Shown here piece after piece: positions 39,162 to 48,730 of a stretch of 64,000 nt of DNA. A model generated the notes under the pieces. It worked only from the letters and a program-made list of their open reading frames with translations. It was not told the origin of the DNA and made no database searches. This DNA is from JAKFYM01 sp964416595 (GTDB taxonomy: Bacteria; Bdellovibrionota; UBA1018; CAIPTA01): contig CAYQES010000011.1 of NCBI GenBank assembly GCA_964416595.1, positions 1 to 64,000 of the forward strand. The letters run 5' to 3'. Numbering within the stretch: position 1 is the first letter of the stretch; every line of letters starts with the position of its first letter. A program made the position numbers and the translations under genes.

Positions 39162-40613
39162 ATGGACCTAAAAGTTTTGTTTCGATACAGTTCCTGCATG
39201 GGATGGACTGAGTTTCGAGGAAGGATCTCCCGCCTGGATCTGCAGGCGAAGGTGGTGGGGGTATTGTTTCTAGTAATTGCCCCCACGTTCCTCTTGGTGA
39301 GTTTGGCTGTTTCGCAAATTACGCTGCCGGTAGTGGAAGAGGAGATGCGCACTTTAGGCATCCACGCTTCCCGGGCCTTGGCGGAGGAACTCGTGGGTCA
39401 GCGGCTTTTACAGCCTGGCCGGGAGAAAGAATTAGAAGATCATTTACTGCAAACATTTTATTTGCAGCCCAATGTGGTGCAAGTGGATGCATATCGCACA
39501 ATTGAGGGCCAAGCTTTTGAGCTCGCCGCTACTACGGATGAGCCGAGCAATATAACTTTGCCCAACGCTTTGCCACAGCAACTTTCTTCCTACCGGAAAT
39601 CTTTGGAAGACGGCAGTGACTATTGGGTGATTTGGCATCCCGTAAAAAATCGTAAGGGTGGAGTGCTTGGCGCAGTACGCCTGGAAGTATCATTGCGGGC
39701 AGCCACAGGCCTGGGGCGGGCAGTGGGGAAAGTGATGGCCGTGGCTGGTTTGGTTTCCATCACACTTTTACTCGTGGCGCTCAGTTATTTTTTGCGTAAA
39801 ACCATTCGCAACGATCGGCGATTACGGCGAGCGGAATCACAAAATGAAGAGCTCAGTGTGCAATTGCGGGAAGCGGAAAGGCAATTGGCCCTAAAAGAAA
39901 AACTGGCTGTGATGGGGCAGCTCACTGCCAGTTTTGCCCATGAAATCGGCACGCCCTTGAATGCAATTGGTGGCCATTTACAACTTTTACAAGAAGAAAT
40001 CGCCCAACATAAAGCCGCTTCTGCTTGGTTAAAAAGATTAAGTGTGGTGAGTGATCAATTAGTGAAGATCGAAAATATTGTGAAAGGGTTTTTACACAAT
40101 ACTGCGAAGCCTACTTCGCAATTTCAGCTCATGAACGTAAATCAAGTGTTGGAAAAAACTTTGAGTATTGTAGGCCCCCGTATGGATTCTTTAGGTGTGC
40201 GTTTGGATAAAAGCTTAGACACGCGCCTCGCGCCCGTGCGTGCGGTGCCGCTAGATATTGAGCAGGTTTTTTTGAATCTTTTAAATAATTCCCTCGATAG
40301 TTTACAATCCAAACAGCGCCAACAAGGGGTTTTTTCTCCTAAACTAGAAGTATTTTCTCGGTATCGCCGAGAGGGTTTACAAGAGTGGGTAGAATTAGGT
40401 GTGCTGGATTCTGGTTTAGGCATACCCAAAAGAGATCTTGATCGAGTATTTCAGCCCTTTTATACAACAAAAGCGCCAGAAGAGGGCACCGGCCTCGGGC
40501 TTTCTATTTGCCAAGAAATTGTGCGAAAATACCGAGGCAAGCTCCAGATTGAATCCAAAGAAGGGGTTTGGACAAAAGTGACCGTAAAGATGCCCTACGG
40601 AGTAGTACAATGA
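39162..40613 (+). CDS. NtrB-type membrane histidine kinase
   Basis: 483 residues if the ATG at 39162 is used, 471 from 39198; neither has a clear ribosome site. TM1 (VVGVLFLVIAPTFLLVSLAVS), a periplasmic sensor of about 140 residues, TM2 (VMAVAGLVSITLLLVALSYFL), a coiled-coil linker, HisKA with SFAHEIGTPLNAIGGHLQ, and an ATPase domain (FLNLLNNSLDSLQS; DSGLGIPK; GTGLGLSI). The AHEIGTPL form is typical of kinases that pair with sigma-54 activators. Its stop overlaps the start of the NtrC-type gene as ATGA. Confidence 0.93.
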   Translation: MDLKVLFRYSSCMGWTEFRGRISRLDLQAKVVGVLFLVIAPTFLLVSLAVSQITLPVVEEEMRTLGIHASRALAEELVGQRLLQPGREKELEDHLLQTFYLQPNVVQVDAYRTIEGQAFELAATTDEPSNITLPNALPQQLSSYRKSLEDGSDYWVIWHPVKNRKGGVLGAVRLEVSLRAATGLGRAVGKVMAVAGLVSITLLLVALSYFLRKTIRNDRRLRRAESQNEELSVQLREAERQLALKEKLAVMGQLTASFAHEIGTPLNAIGGHLQLLQEEIAQHKAASAWLKRLSVVSDQLVKIENIVKGFLHNTAKPTSQFQLMNVNQVLEKTLSIVGPRMDSLGVRLDKSLDTRLAPVRAVPLDIEQVFLNLLNNSLDSLQSKQRQQGVFSPKLEVFSRYRREGLQEWVELGVLDSGLGIPKRDLDRVFQPFYTTKAPEEGTGLGLSICQEIVRKYRGKLQIESKEGVWTKVTVKMPYGVVQ

Positions 40614-41953
40614 AAAAGATATTAGTGGCGGATGATGACTCCGTAACGAGAGATTTATTGCGGGAAGTATTGGAAGCCGAAGGTTTCATGGTGCAGCTGG
40701 CCTGCAGTGGGGAAGAAGCCTTGAGGGTTTTAACAAAAGATACATTCCTAGTGCTTTCAGACATTCGCATGCTGGGTATGGACGGCTTGGATCTTTTAGA
40801 GCGAGTGAGAAAAGATAATGACCAAACTTTTGTGATTTTGATGACAGGTTTTGGCAATATGGACGGTGCCGTTCGTGCGATCCAGGCTGGCGCCCTAGAC
40901 TATATTTCCAAACCTTTTCGTATTCAGGAATTAAAATTCTTGGTTTTACGGGCCTATAAACAATGGTGTTCTTTAGAAAGCCAAGACAAAACCAATCCGC
41001 GAGAATCGACAGTTCGTAAACGTACGTTGATTGGCAAGTCTCCTTCCATTTTAGAAGTATACAAAAACTTAGCCAAGGCGGCCCTCTCTTCCAGCTCCGT
41101 TTTGATCACAGGTGAGAGTGGCACGGGCAAAGAATTGGTGGCAAAAGCGATTCATGAAAACAGCGCAAGACGGGGCAAGCGTTTTCTAGCCATCAATTGT
41201 GGCTCTCTTACGGAATCGCTTCTCGAATCAGAGCTTTTTGGTTACGTGAAGGGAGCGTTTACAGGCGCCTTTCAAGATAAGGGTGGATTATTGGAAGAGG
41301 TTAATGGCGGCACACTTTTTCTTGATGAGGTGGGGGATGTGAGCCCGAGTTTACAGGTAAAACTGTTGCGTGTTTTGCAAGAGGGCGAGTATAAACCCGT
41401 GGGATCTACGGAAATTCGCAAGGTAGATTTACGTTTGATCGCCGCTACTCATCGCAAATTGGAACTCATGATCCAAGATGGACGCTTTCGCGACGATCTC
41501 TACTATCGTTTGAAAGTAATTGAGATCGCTTTGCCGCCCCTCAGGGAACGGATCGCAGATTTGCCGATTTTAGTGAACCACTTTGTGGCTCTTTACTCTG
41601 AAGCGAACCAGAAAAAAATTTCCCATCTTTCTCCAGAGGCCATGGAGTTTCTCACTAACTACAATTGGCCCGGTAATGTGCGTGAATTAGAAAATGCTAT
41701 TGAGCGGGCCGTGGCTATGAGCAATAGCTCTGTGTTGTTTCTGGAGGATTTTGCTGGCTTGAATTCGGTGGCGAGCGCTGCGACTGTTAAGCCCACGGCA
41801 TCTTTAGAGCAAATGGAGAAGGAGCATATTCTAAAGGTGCTCGAGGAAACCCAATATAATAAATCCAAGGCATCCTTTGTGTTGGGAATTGATCGAGCCA
41901 CCTTATATCGCAAGGCTCAGCGCTATGGGATCGACATTTCCACAAATAGATAG
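40610..41953 (+). CDS. NtrC-type sigma-54-dependent response regulator (intact)
   Basis: 447 residues from the ATG at 40610. The receiver has ADDDS, phospho-acceptor aspartate in LVLSDIRMLGMDG and lysine in YISKPF. The AAA+ domain is complete: Walker A GESGTGKE, GYVKGAFTGAFQ for sigma-54 contact, Walker B GGTLFLDEVGD, arginine finger FRDDLYYRL and sensor II WPGNVRELENAIERAV. It ends in a Fis-type helix-turn-helix (NKSKASFVLGIDRATLYRKAQRYG). Coupled to the kinase just upstream, it should activate -24/-12 promoters such as 38800 and perhaps 33090. It contrasts with the degenerate relative at 33135. Confidence 0.95.
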   Translation: MKKILVADDDSVTRDLLREVLEAEGFMVQLACSGEEALRVLTKDTFLVLSDIRMLGMDGLDLLERVRKDNDQTFVILMTGFGNMDGAVRAIQAGALDYISKPFRIQELKFLVLRAYKQWCSLESQDKTNPRESTVRKRTLIGKSPSILEVYKNLAKAALSSSSVLITGESGTGKELVAKAIHENSARRGKRFLAINCGSLTESLLESELFGYVKGAFTGAFQDKGGLLEEVNGGTLFLDEVGDVSPSLQVKLLRVLQEGEYKPVGSTEIRKVDLRLIAATHRKLELMIQDGRFRDDLYYRLKVIEIALPPLRERIADLPILVNHFVALYSEANQKKISHLSPEAMEFLTNYNWPGNVRELENAIERAVAMSNSSVLFLEDFAGLNSVASAATVKPTASLEQMEKEHILKVLEETQYNKSKASFVLGIDRATLYRKAQRYGIDISTNR

Positions 41954-41957
41954 CTAA

Positions 41958-44390
41958 TTAATGCAAATTTTCCAGGGCAATACGAAACACATCCTGCACC
42001 TTTGACACAAAATGGATTTGCAATCCCTTAAGGTGAGCACTGGGAATTTCTTTTAGATCTTTTTTATTCAGCTTAGGCAGAATAATGGTTTTGATTCCAG
42101 AGCGTTTGGCGGCCAATACTTTTTCTTTGATGCCGCCCACGGGTAATACTTTTCCTACCAAGGATAGCTCGCCTGTCATGGCCAATAGATCTTTGACTTT
42201 TTTGTTTTCTAAGAGCGATAAAATAGCCGTTGCCATGGTCACGCCGGCGGAGGGGCCGTCTTTCGGAACGGCACCTGCGGGAATGTGCAGGTGAATGTCG
42301 TGCTTTTGGAACCACTCTTGGGGGCTCAAGAAAAGGGGCTTGCCGTCTGCGCCGCGGGTTACAGCGGGAATTTTTTTCCGGGAATTAGCCATAGCTTTTC
42401 TTACGTGCGAAAGAGCGATACGTGCACTCTCCACCATCACTTCTCCCATTTGGCCCGTGAGTTTCAGCTCCCCCTTGCCTTCCAAGGCAATGGCTTCGAT
42501 GAAAAGGATATCGCCGCCCATGGCTGTCCAAGCGAGGCCCGTTACTACACCGGGTTGAGTGGCTCGCTCGGCGGTTTCGTTGAAGAAGCGTTGGGGGCCG
42601 ATCCAAGTTTCCAGTTGCTGCTCTTTCAGCACGAGTGGCGTGCGTAATTTCTTTTCTACTTTTAGGCGAGCTGCCCTTCGACAAATTTTATCCATCAATT
42701 GCTGAAAGGAGCGCACGCCAGGCTCCCGAGCATAATCTTTCAAGATGCGTTTTAGGGCCGTGGGCGCAATGTTCACCGAATTTTTTTGCAGGCCATGTTT
42801 TTCTAAAGCATTAGGAATCACATACTCTGTGGCGATGTGCTCTTTTTCTTCCAAAGTGTAGCCGGAGATTTCAATCACCTCCATACGATCCAAGAGGGCA
42901 GGAGGAATAGTGGCCAAGTTATTAGCTGTGGCGATGAATAGCACTTTCGAAAGATCGTAGGGCACGTCGAGATAATGATCGAGGAAGGCTGCGTTTTGTT
43001 CGGGGTCGAGCACTTCCAAAAGCGCAGAAGCAGGATCGCCCTGGAAACTTGCCAGTTTGTCGATTTCGTCCAACATGATCACGGGATTGATGGTGCCCGC
43101 CCGCTTCATGCCCTGGAGAATTTTGCCTGGCATGGCGCCAATATAAGTGCGGCGGTGGCCTTTGATTTCTGCCTCATCCCGCATGCCACCTAGAGAAAAT
43201 CGGAAAAATTCCCGGCCTAAGCTTTTGGCGATGGATTTACCCAAAGAAGTTTTGCCCACCCCTGGGGGGCCCACAAAACAAAGGATTGAGCCCGAAAAGC
43301 CAGGTTTTAAAGTGCGTACGGCCAAGAATTCCAGGATGCGGTTTTTCACTTTATCTAAACCATAATGGCCTTTGTCGAGAATTTTTTTGGCGTGATTGAG
43401 ATTGAGGTTGTCTTCGCTGCTTTTGCTCCAGGGGAGGGTAGCAAGCCAATCTATATAAGTGCGGGTTAAATTAAATTCCGGGCTCATTTCCGGAATGCTT
43501 TGTAAGCGCTGCAGTTCTTCTTTTGCTACTTTCTGGGCGTGCTCGGGAAGCTTAGCCTTAGCCAGTTTTTCTTTTAAAGATTTTGTTTCCCGGCTTTTGT
43601 CGTCTTCTTCGATGCCGAGTTCTTTGCGGATGCTTTTTAATTGTTCTTTTAGGAAAAATTCCCTTTGGATTTTATTCACCCGCTGGTCCACTTCCGTAGA
43701 TAATTTTTTTTGCAGGTTAGAAAGATCCTGTTCTTTTTTCAAAAATACGAGAAGTTTAAGCAAGCGCTCTTTTACGTCGATCGTTTCCACGTAATCTTGA
43801 GCCTCAGCTCCTTGGGGAGCAATGGCATAGGCCACAAGATCTGCAAGAGATCCCCGAGTGGGAGTGTTGATCATCGCGAGTTTCATTTCTTCCGTGAAAA
43901 AAGGATTGGTTTCTGAAAGCTGGCGCACTTGCAAAATCACGGCTCGGGCTAATGCTTCGATTTCTGGATCCTTGCCATTAAGATCTTCATTATAAAGAAC
44001 CGTGGCCGATAAAAAGGGTTCACTTTGCACGGGTGAATCCACAGAAAAGCGCTGCACGCCATGCACGAGGAGAGTCATGGAACCGTCGGGCATATGGATT
44101 TTTTTTAGCACCCGGGCACTCACACCTTTAGTGTAGAGGTCGTTGAAGTTATATTGCACCTCGGGCCCCTCCGTAGATTCTTTGGCCGGAGGGAGAATCT
44201 TTAATTTTCTCTTGGGCAACAAAAGCCCCACCATATTTTTTTCGTTCAGGGCCTTTTCCACGGCCACGATACTTTTTCCCCGGGGCACTTGCATGGAAGC
44301 CATGAGGCCGGGCAAAACAGGGCTGCTATCCACGGGAAGGATAGGGAGAATGGGGGGGAGCTGGGGATTTACCACCACTAAATCTTTCAT
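41958..44390 (-). CDS. lon: ATP-dependent protease Lon
   Basis: 810 residues, the usual length. An N-terminal substrate-binding domain (LPPILPILPVDSSPVLPG), a coiled-coil linker, an AAA+ domain with Walker A FVGPPGVGKTSLGKS and Walker B PVIMLDEIDKL, and a serine-lysine protease domain with KDGPSAGVTMAT and VGGIKEKVLAAKRSGIK. It degrades misfolded and regulatory proteins in the cytoplasm. It converges with the NtrC-type gene (5 nt between stops). The ATG at 44390 has only a weak ribosome site, and no sigma-32 promoter could be fixed by eye. Confidence 0.97.
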   Translation of the reverse strand: MKDLVVVNPQLPPILPILPVDSSPVLPGLMASMQVPRGKSIVAVEKALNEKNMVGLLLPKRKLKILPPAKESTEGPEVQYNFNDLYTKGVSARVLKKIHMPDGSMTLLVHGVQRFSVDSPVQSEPFLSATVLYNEDLNGKDPEIEALARAVILQVRQLSETNPFFTEEMKLAMINTPTRGSLADLVAYAIAPQGAEAQDYVETIDVKERLLKLLVFLKKEQDLSNLQKKLSTEVDQRVNKIQREFFLKEQLKSIRKELGIEEDDKSRETKSLKEKLAKAKLPEHAQKVAKEELQRLQSIPEMSPEFNLTRTYIDWLATLPWSKSSEDNLNLNHAKKILDKGHYGLDKVKNRILEFLAVRTLKPGFSGSILCFVGPPGVGKTSLGKSIAKSLGREFFRFSLGGMRDEAEIKGHRRTYIGAMPGKILQGMKRAGTINPVIMLDEIDKLASFQGDPASALLEVLDPEQNAAFLDHYLDVPYDLSKVLFIATANNLATIPPALLDRMEVIEISGYTLEEKEHIATEYVIPNALEKHGLQKNSVNIAPTALKRILKDYAREPGVRSFQQLMDKICRRAARLKVEKKLRTPLVLKEQQLETWIGPQRFFNETAERATQPGVVTGLAWTAMGGDILFIEAIALEGKGELKLTGQMGEVMVESARIALSHVRKAMANSRKKIPAVTRGADGKPLFLSPQEWFQKHDIHLHIPAGAVPKDGPSAGVTMATAILSLLENKKVKDLLAMTGELSLVGKVLPVGGIKEKVLAAKRSGIKTIILPKLNKKDLKEIPSAHLKGLQIHFVSKVQDVFRIALENLH

Positions 44391-44492
44391 TAGGCACCTG
44401 CTAACGTAGTCGTTACCGCACTATCAAGTAGAAATTGGCCACGAATTGGCCTTTGGCAAGAGGGTAGTTTTTAACGCGATGCCCCTTGGGTT

Positions 44493-44993
44493 TTAAAGGG
44501 TGCGTAATTTTTCCCGCAGACGCCTGGTAAGCATATCGTAGACTTGTGGGTCCGTTTCTACGCTGTTCCAGCCCTCGTCTTCTCCGGTTTTAAAATTCAC
44601 TTTTTGTAATTCTTCTTCCACGGTGAGTACCACCTGGCTGCCGGAAATATTGGGTGTAACCGTGTAGGCATATTTGCGGCGTACTTTGAGGGGTTTCCGC
44701 TTCGGTATGCCGTTGAATTGGTATTCCACATATTTATTTTTCGCCACGGAATATACCCAGCCTGTGCGTACGGTTTCGTCGTTACCCTTCACGGAGCCCG
44801 CCGTAGGTGGATCGCTTTCCCGGGCAAGTTCGTCGAGCACAGCCCGTGCGGCAATTAAGATATCTTCTGGAGCTTCCACATAGGAGCGAGTGTTGCCAAA
44901 CTTAGGCGCATTTTTTTCTTCTTTATACTGGGCCTTATTGGGATTGGAAGCGCAAGATACGAGCAGCAACGCGAGCACTAAAAATGTTTTCAT
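44493..44993 (-). CDS. Outer-membrane lipoprotein, possibly BamC-like
   Basis: 166 residues with lipobox FLVLALLLVSCASN (lipidated cysteine 14). The mature part has a helix (EDILIAARAVLDELARES), then strands (DETVRTGWVYSV; KYVEYQFNGIPK; KYAYTVTPNI; QVVLTVEEELQ) and a C-terminal helix (YDMLTRRLREKLRTL). This helix-grip pattern, with a Tyr/Arg-rich strand, resembles BamC-type lipoproteins, but the match is weak and half the usual BamC length is missing. Its start codon abuts the longest pyrD-frame start on the other strand. Confidence 0.62.
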   Translation of the reverse strand: MKTFLVLALLLVSCASNPNKAQYKEEKNAPKFGNTRSYVEAPEDILIAARAVLDELARESDPPTAGSVKGNDETVRTGWVYSVAKNKYVEYQFNGIPKRKPLKVRRKYAYTVTPNISGSQVVLTVEEELQKVNFKTGEDEGWNSVETDPQVYDMLTRRLREKLRTL

Positions 44994-45071
44994 ATGCTTA
45001 TAAGGGTAGCGGAATTTTTTTGTACTGCAAGGCTTGCTTTTCTCCTGTGCGGTTCGTGTTACGCTAGAAGC

Positions 45072-46115
45072 ATGGGGTGGCGCTTATTGCGGAAAATTTT
45101 GTTTCGTTTTGACCCGGAATGGGCGCATTTCTTTGGTGGTATCTATTTAAAAATTCGCGGTTTCATTACTCAGGGGCGTTCGCGGCCTGTGCGCTGGATC
45201 GGGCGTGCCGCGCCCACCTTGGCGGGCTATACACTAAATTCGCCCCTAGGCATTGCTGCGGGTTTCGATAAGGACGGCACGCTAGTTCTCGGACTAAAGA
45301 GTTTAGGGTTTGGTTTTGTGGAAGTGGGTTCGGTTACCTACCAGCCGCAAAAAGGCAATCCAAAGCCACGGGTTTTTCGGGTGCCGGAAGCGGAGGCTTT
45401 GGTGAATCGCATGGGGTTTAATAGCCAAGGAGCCTATGCGGTGGCCGAAAATCTGCAAGAGCTCAGGGCCTTAACCCCCATTCGTTTTCCGATCGGTGTG
45501 AATATTGGCAAAAATCGCGAAACGCCCTTGGAGCAAGCGGGCGAAGAATACGCAAAAAGCTTGAGTGTGCTTTATGGAGTTTCTGATTACTTGGTGATCA
45601 ATATTAGTTCGCCTAATACGCCGGGTTTAACTTCCCTTCAGGAAGAGAGTTATTTACGGCCCCTTTTGCAAAAAACTCGGGAAGCTCGGGATAAAGCCAG
45701 CCGCACGCTTCCGGGCTTGGTGCGGCCCCTATTTTTAAAACTCTCGCCAGATTTACAAACCGCTGACCGCAAATGGGCCGTGGAAACTGCCATAGACGAA
45801 GGGTTTTCCGGTATTATTGCCTCCAATACCAGCCGCCGCCGGGATTTCCCCGGGCTTCCTAAGGCGGATGTTTTACTTGAAGAGGGGGGCTTGAGCGGAG
45901 CCCCCTTGCGGGCCGAGGCTCTGCGCCATATCCAGGAAATCCGCTCTTGGGTGGGCTCTAAAATCACTCTCATATCTGTGGGCGGCTTAGGTGGCCCCGC
46001 CGATGCCAAAGCCCGGCTGAGCGCTGGGGCGGATCTTTTGCAAACTTATACGGCCCTCGTGTACCAGGGCCCCTCTTATCCCCTACGAATCGCGAAGGCT
46101 ATGGCCAAGCCTTGA
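45072..46115 (+). CDS. pyrD: Dihydroorotate dehydrogenase, class 2 (membrane-associated)
   Basis: 347 residues from the ATG at 45072, the expected family start (LLRKILFRFDPEWAHF); the frame continues 26 codons upstream without support. It oxidises dihydroorotate to orotate with FMN and quinone. It has the class 2 N-terminal helices, LGIAAGFDKDG, VGSVTYQPQKGNPKPRVFR, the catalytic-serine segment NISSPNTPGL, KLSPDL and SVGGLGGPADAKARLSAGADL. No other pyr gene is adjacent. Confidence 0.95.
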   Translation: MGWRLLRKILFRFDPEWAHFFGGIYLKIRGFITQGRSRPVRWIGRAAPTLAGYTLNSPLGIAAGFDKDGTLVLGLKSLGFGFVEVGSVTYQPQKGNPKPRVFRVPEAEALVNRMGFNSQGAYAVAENLQELRALTPIRFPIGVNIGKNRETPLEQAGEEYAKSLSVLYGVSDYLVINISSPNTPGLTSLQEESYLRPLLQKTREARDKASRTLPGLVRPLFLKLSPDLQTADRKWAVETAIDEGFSGIIASNTSRRRDFPGLPKADVLLEEGGLSGAPLRAEALRHIQEIRSWVGSKITLISVGGLGGPADAKARLSAGADLLQTYTALVYQGPSYPLRIAKAMAKP

Positions 46116-46160
46116 TTCTTGGCCTAAGCCTATGCTACACCTTCGTTTTCGGAGGAATCC

Positions 46161-46559
46161 ATGGCTCAAGTATGTGAACTAACAGGAAAACGCCCTGCCT
46201 ACGGGAATAAAGTATCGCACTCTAATATCAAGACGCGTACCCGTTGGATGCCCAATTTGCGGAAAAAGAAATTTTTAATTCCAGAATTGCAACAAACGAT
46301 TGCGATTTTGCTTTCTAGTCGCGCTATTCGCACCATCGATAAGTTGGGTGGAATTACCCCTGCGATCATGAATGCCCACGAGAAATCTCTCTCGGAGCGT
46401 TTGATGAAAGTGCGAGCTGCCATTCATAAGGGGCGCGTAAAGCGGACAGCTGTTGGCAGTAAGAAAACCGCCAAAGTTGCAGCTCCTGCTAAAACGGAAG
46501 TTGTTGTGAAAGCAAAATCCGTCGCTCCTGCGAAAGCTAAGAAAACAAAAAAATCTTAA
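46161..46559 (+). CDS. rpmB: 50S ribosomal protein bL28 with basic C-terminal tail
   Basis: 132 residues; the first 80 are bL28 (CELTGKRPAYGNKVSHSNIKT, RWMPNLRKKKF, RAIRTIDKLGG). The remaining 45-50 residues are an Ala/Lys/Val tail (KRTAVGSKKTAKVAAPAKTE...AKKTKKS) absent from E. coli L28. Similar tails occur on ribosomal proteins in some lineages and may bind rRNA or be disordered. TCGGAGG precedes the ATG. The last 4 nt overlap the convergent SprT-like gene. Confidence 0.93.
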   Translation: MAQVCELTGKRPAYGNKVSHSNIKTRTRWMPNLRKKKFLIPELQQTIAILLSSRAIRTIDKLGGITPAIMNAHEKSLSERLMKVRAAIHKGRVKRTAVGSKKTAKVAAPAKTEVVVKAKSVAPAKAKKTKKS

Positions 46560-47140
46560 GTCGTAAAATTTTTAATTTTACGTTTTAAATCCTCTAGCCT
46601 GCGAACAATTTCTTCCGGAGCTAGGGGATTTAACATTTGTGGGACCGCACTTTTTGCGTCCTTATCTAATTGCAGACGGAATTTATCCGCATAGTACCCA
46701 CCATTAAATTTTTTGCAGCAAGAGGCGCAAGCCGAGGCCCGGATTTTTCGCCTCGCGGGGATAGTGGTAGCGCAATGGGGGCAACGATATATGTATTTTA
46801 CTGGGGTGAGGCGCGGCACAGGGTTGTAACGCCGGGCGCCCACCCTTTTTAGGATAGCCTTAAATTCCGCCGTATGGCCGTAGGGTCGTTTTTTTTGCCA
46901 GAGGAAATAGTGCACAAGCTCGTGCAGTAAAGTATCGCGGATGTGGAATTCTCCGTCGGGTAAATCTCTTAAATACGTGGCAATTTCAATTTCTGACAAT
47001 CTAGGAAATAAAGGATTGCGGGAGCCAGGAACAAAACGGCCCGCAGAGGAACGTAAGCGACTATTCCAGCGCAAGGGGAGGGGCGGGAGCTCTCCTTGAA
47101 AGTGTTGGGCATTGAGTTCAGCAAAAATTTTTTCTAGCAC
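46556..47140 (-). CDS. SprT-like zinc metalloprotein
   Basis: 194 residues from the GTG at 47140, which follows GGAG; a TTG at 47200 would add 20 residues without a ribosome site. HELVHYFLWQ provides the HExxH zinc site, and a C-terminal zinc ribbon (CPHC and CASCC) follows, as in SprT/Spartan-like proteins. SprT-like proteins are putative metallopeptidases, linked in eukaryotes to DNA-protein crosslink repair. The substrate here is unknown. Confidence 0.82.
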   Translation of the reverse strand: MLEKIFAELNAQHFQGELPPLPLRWNSRLRSSAGRFVPGSRNPLFPRLSEIEIATYLRDLPDGEFHIRDTLLHELVHYFLWQKKRPYGHTAEFKAILKRVGARRYNPVPRLTPVKYIYRCPHCATTIPARRKIRASACASCCKKFNGGYYADKFRLQLDKDAKSAVPQMLNPLAPEEIVRRLEDLKRKIKNFTT

Positions 47141-47258
47141 GTGTGCTCCATCATAAAGATTTCTAGCGGGGAATGAAAGTTTGGTTTTTGGGGATTGCAA
47201 AAGCTTAAGCCCATGGGCCTTGACGCTACAGGGCTCTGCCCTCTACAACAGGGGAAGC

Positions 47259-48323
47259 ATGAAAAAACAAAAGATCGCGGTAATCGGTTATGGGTTTATT
47301 TCAGGGAAGGGCCACATCCCGGCTTTTTTACAGCGGGAAGACGTGGAAGTGGTGGCCGTGGCGGATATTTGTGAGGCTAGGCGCGAGCTTGCGGCTAAAG
47401 CTTTACCCCAGGCCCGGATCTATTCTTCTTACCAAGAACTATTAGCCCAAGAATTGGAACTCGATGTGGTGGATATCGCCACCCCCCCTTGCGACCATAG
47501 CGAGATTGCTGTGGCCGCTCTGGAAAAAGGCTTCCATGTGTTGTGTGAAAAACCCTTAGCTGCTTCCACGGAAGCCGCCGCGCGCATGCTTCGGGCTGCG
47601 CAAAAAAGCCAGCGGGTGCTTTTTCCTTGCCACAACTATAAGCATGCGCCCGTGGTGAAGGTGATCCAAGAGGCCATTTCCTCTGGGCGTTTAGGGGCGA
47701 TCACGAGCGTTACCCTGCAAACCTTTCGTAATACCCATGCAAAGGGCGTGAAAGAGTGGCGCACCGATTGGCGGCGGGATTTTAAAACCAGCGGTGGCGG
47801 CATTGCCATGGATCACGGCTCCCACACTTTTTATCTTACCTTCGCTTGGCTGCAATCTTTGCCCGTTTCTTTAACGGCGAAGGCGCTCCGGCTTTCTCCT
47901 GAGTGGGACACAGAGGATAATTTGACTGTGACCTTAGAATTTCCGGGGAAAAAATTCGCCCACTCTTACCTTTCGTGGACCGCCGGTATGCGCAAAGTTA
48001 TCTATGCGGTGCAAGGAACCAAGGGCGGCGTAGTGGTGAACGACGACGAAGCCGAGATTTCTATAGGCTTTCCCAATACGGGTTCCCACGGCGGCAGTGG
48101 CGATCATAAGGTGGAAAAATTTACGATCGAGAGCGACTGGATGGATGCTTCGCACACAAAATGGTTCAATTCCATGTACGATAAGTTTTTAGGTTGCATT
48201 CAGCGGGGGGAGTTCGTGAACGATGAAATCCGGGAATCCTACGCCTGCGTAGAAATCATCGAACAGTGCTATCGCTCCAGCGAAGCGGGCTCCCGCACGG
48301 TGGAACTGAAGGGATGGCAATGA
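47259..48323 (+). CDS. Gfo/Idh/MocA-family NAD(P)-dependent oxidoreductase
   Basis: 354 residues from the ATG at 47259 (GGGGAAGC upstream). It has a Rossmann fold (IAVIGYGFISGKGHIPAFLQ), the family signature CEKPLAAS with its conserved lysine, and HNYKHAPVVKVI. The C-terminal domain has GGIAMDHGSHTFYLTFAWL, where the histidine may act in catalysis. Such enzymes oxidise or reduce sugars, inositols or related alcohols; the substrate cannot be told. Its stop overlaps the bolA start as ATGA. Confidence 0.88.
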   Translation: MKKQKIAVIGYGFISGKGHIPAFLQREDVEVVAVADICEARRELAAKALPQARIYSSYQELLAQELELDVVDIATPPCDHSEIAVAALEKGFHVLCEKPLAASTEAAARMLRAAQKSQRVLFPCHNYKHAPVVKVIQEAISSGRLGAITSVTLQTFRNTHAKGVKEWRTDWRRDFKTSGGGIAMDHGSHTFYLTFAWLQSLPVSLTAKALRLSPEWDTEDNLTVTLEFPGKKFAHSYLSWTAGMRKVIYAVQGTKGGVVVNDDEAEISIGFPNTGSHGGSGDHKVEKFTIESDWMDASHTKWFNSMYDKFLGCIQRGEFVNDEIRESYACVEIIEQCYRSSEAGSRTVELKGWQ

Positions 48324-48586
48324 AAGATAGTCGAGCCACAGCGGAGAAAATCCGGGAAATTTTAGAGCGGGAGTTTAAGCCCTTGGAGCTCGAGATAGAG
48401 GATCAATCCCATCTCCATAAAGGCCACAAGCAGGCTGGGGGCGGAGGGCATTTTTTTGTGTTGATTAAGAGCAAGCGTTTCCAGGGTCTTGCCCCCTTGG
48501 CCCGCCAGCGTTTGGTGCTGGAGAGCGTGGCCTCTTTAATGGATACGGAGATCCATGCGTTGTCGTTTCGCTGTTTGCCGGCTTAA
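48320..48586 (+). CDS. bolA: BolA-family protein
   Basis: 88 residues from the ATG at 48320, overlapping the oxidoreductase stop. The compact class II KH-like fold is recognisable: KIREILEREFKPLELEIEDQS, HKQAGGGGHFFVLIKSKRF, LARQRLVLESVASLM and EIHALSFRCL with the C-terminal invariant histidine. BolA proteins work with monothiol glutaredoxins in Fe-S handling and in stress-related morphology. No glutaredoxin gene is adjacent. Confidence 0.88.
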   Translation: MKDSRATAEKIREILEREFKPLELEIEDQSHLHKGHKQAGGGGHFFVLIKSKRFQGLAPLARQRLVLESVASLMDTEIHALSFRCLPA

Positions 48587-48631
48587 TTTTTTAAAATTGA
48601 TGATATTAATCAACCACATCCGAAAGCCCCA

Positions 48632-48650
48632 GGAAAACCTTGTGTTTTCC
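48632..48650. repeat. Inverted repeat in the fusA promoter region
   Basis: GGAAAAC-CTTGT-GTTTTCC has perfect 7-bp arms and lies directly before a -10-like TATGAT (48653-48658), where a regulator could cover the -35 region. No fit to a known site is claimed. Confidence 0.35.
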
Positions 48651-48730
48651 GCTATGATCCTTTAAAAATTTCGGAACCGCTTCAGCGCAAAAAAATAGAC
48701 CGCAGCTAAAAGTCTGCATAAAGGAAAGAC

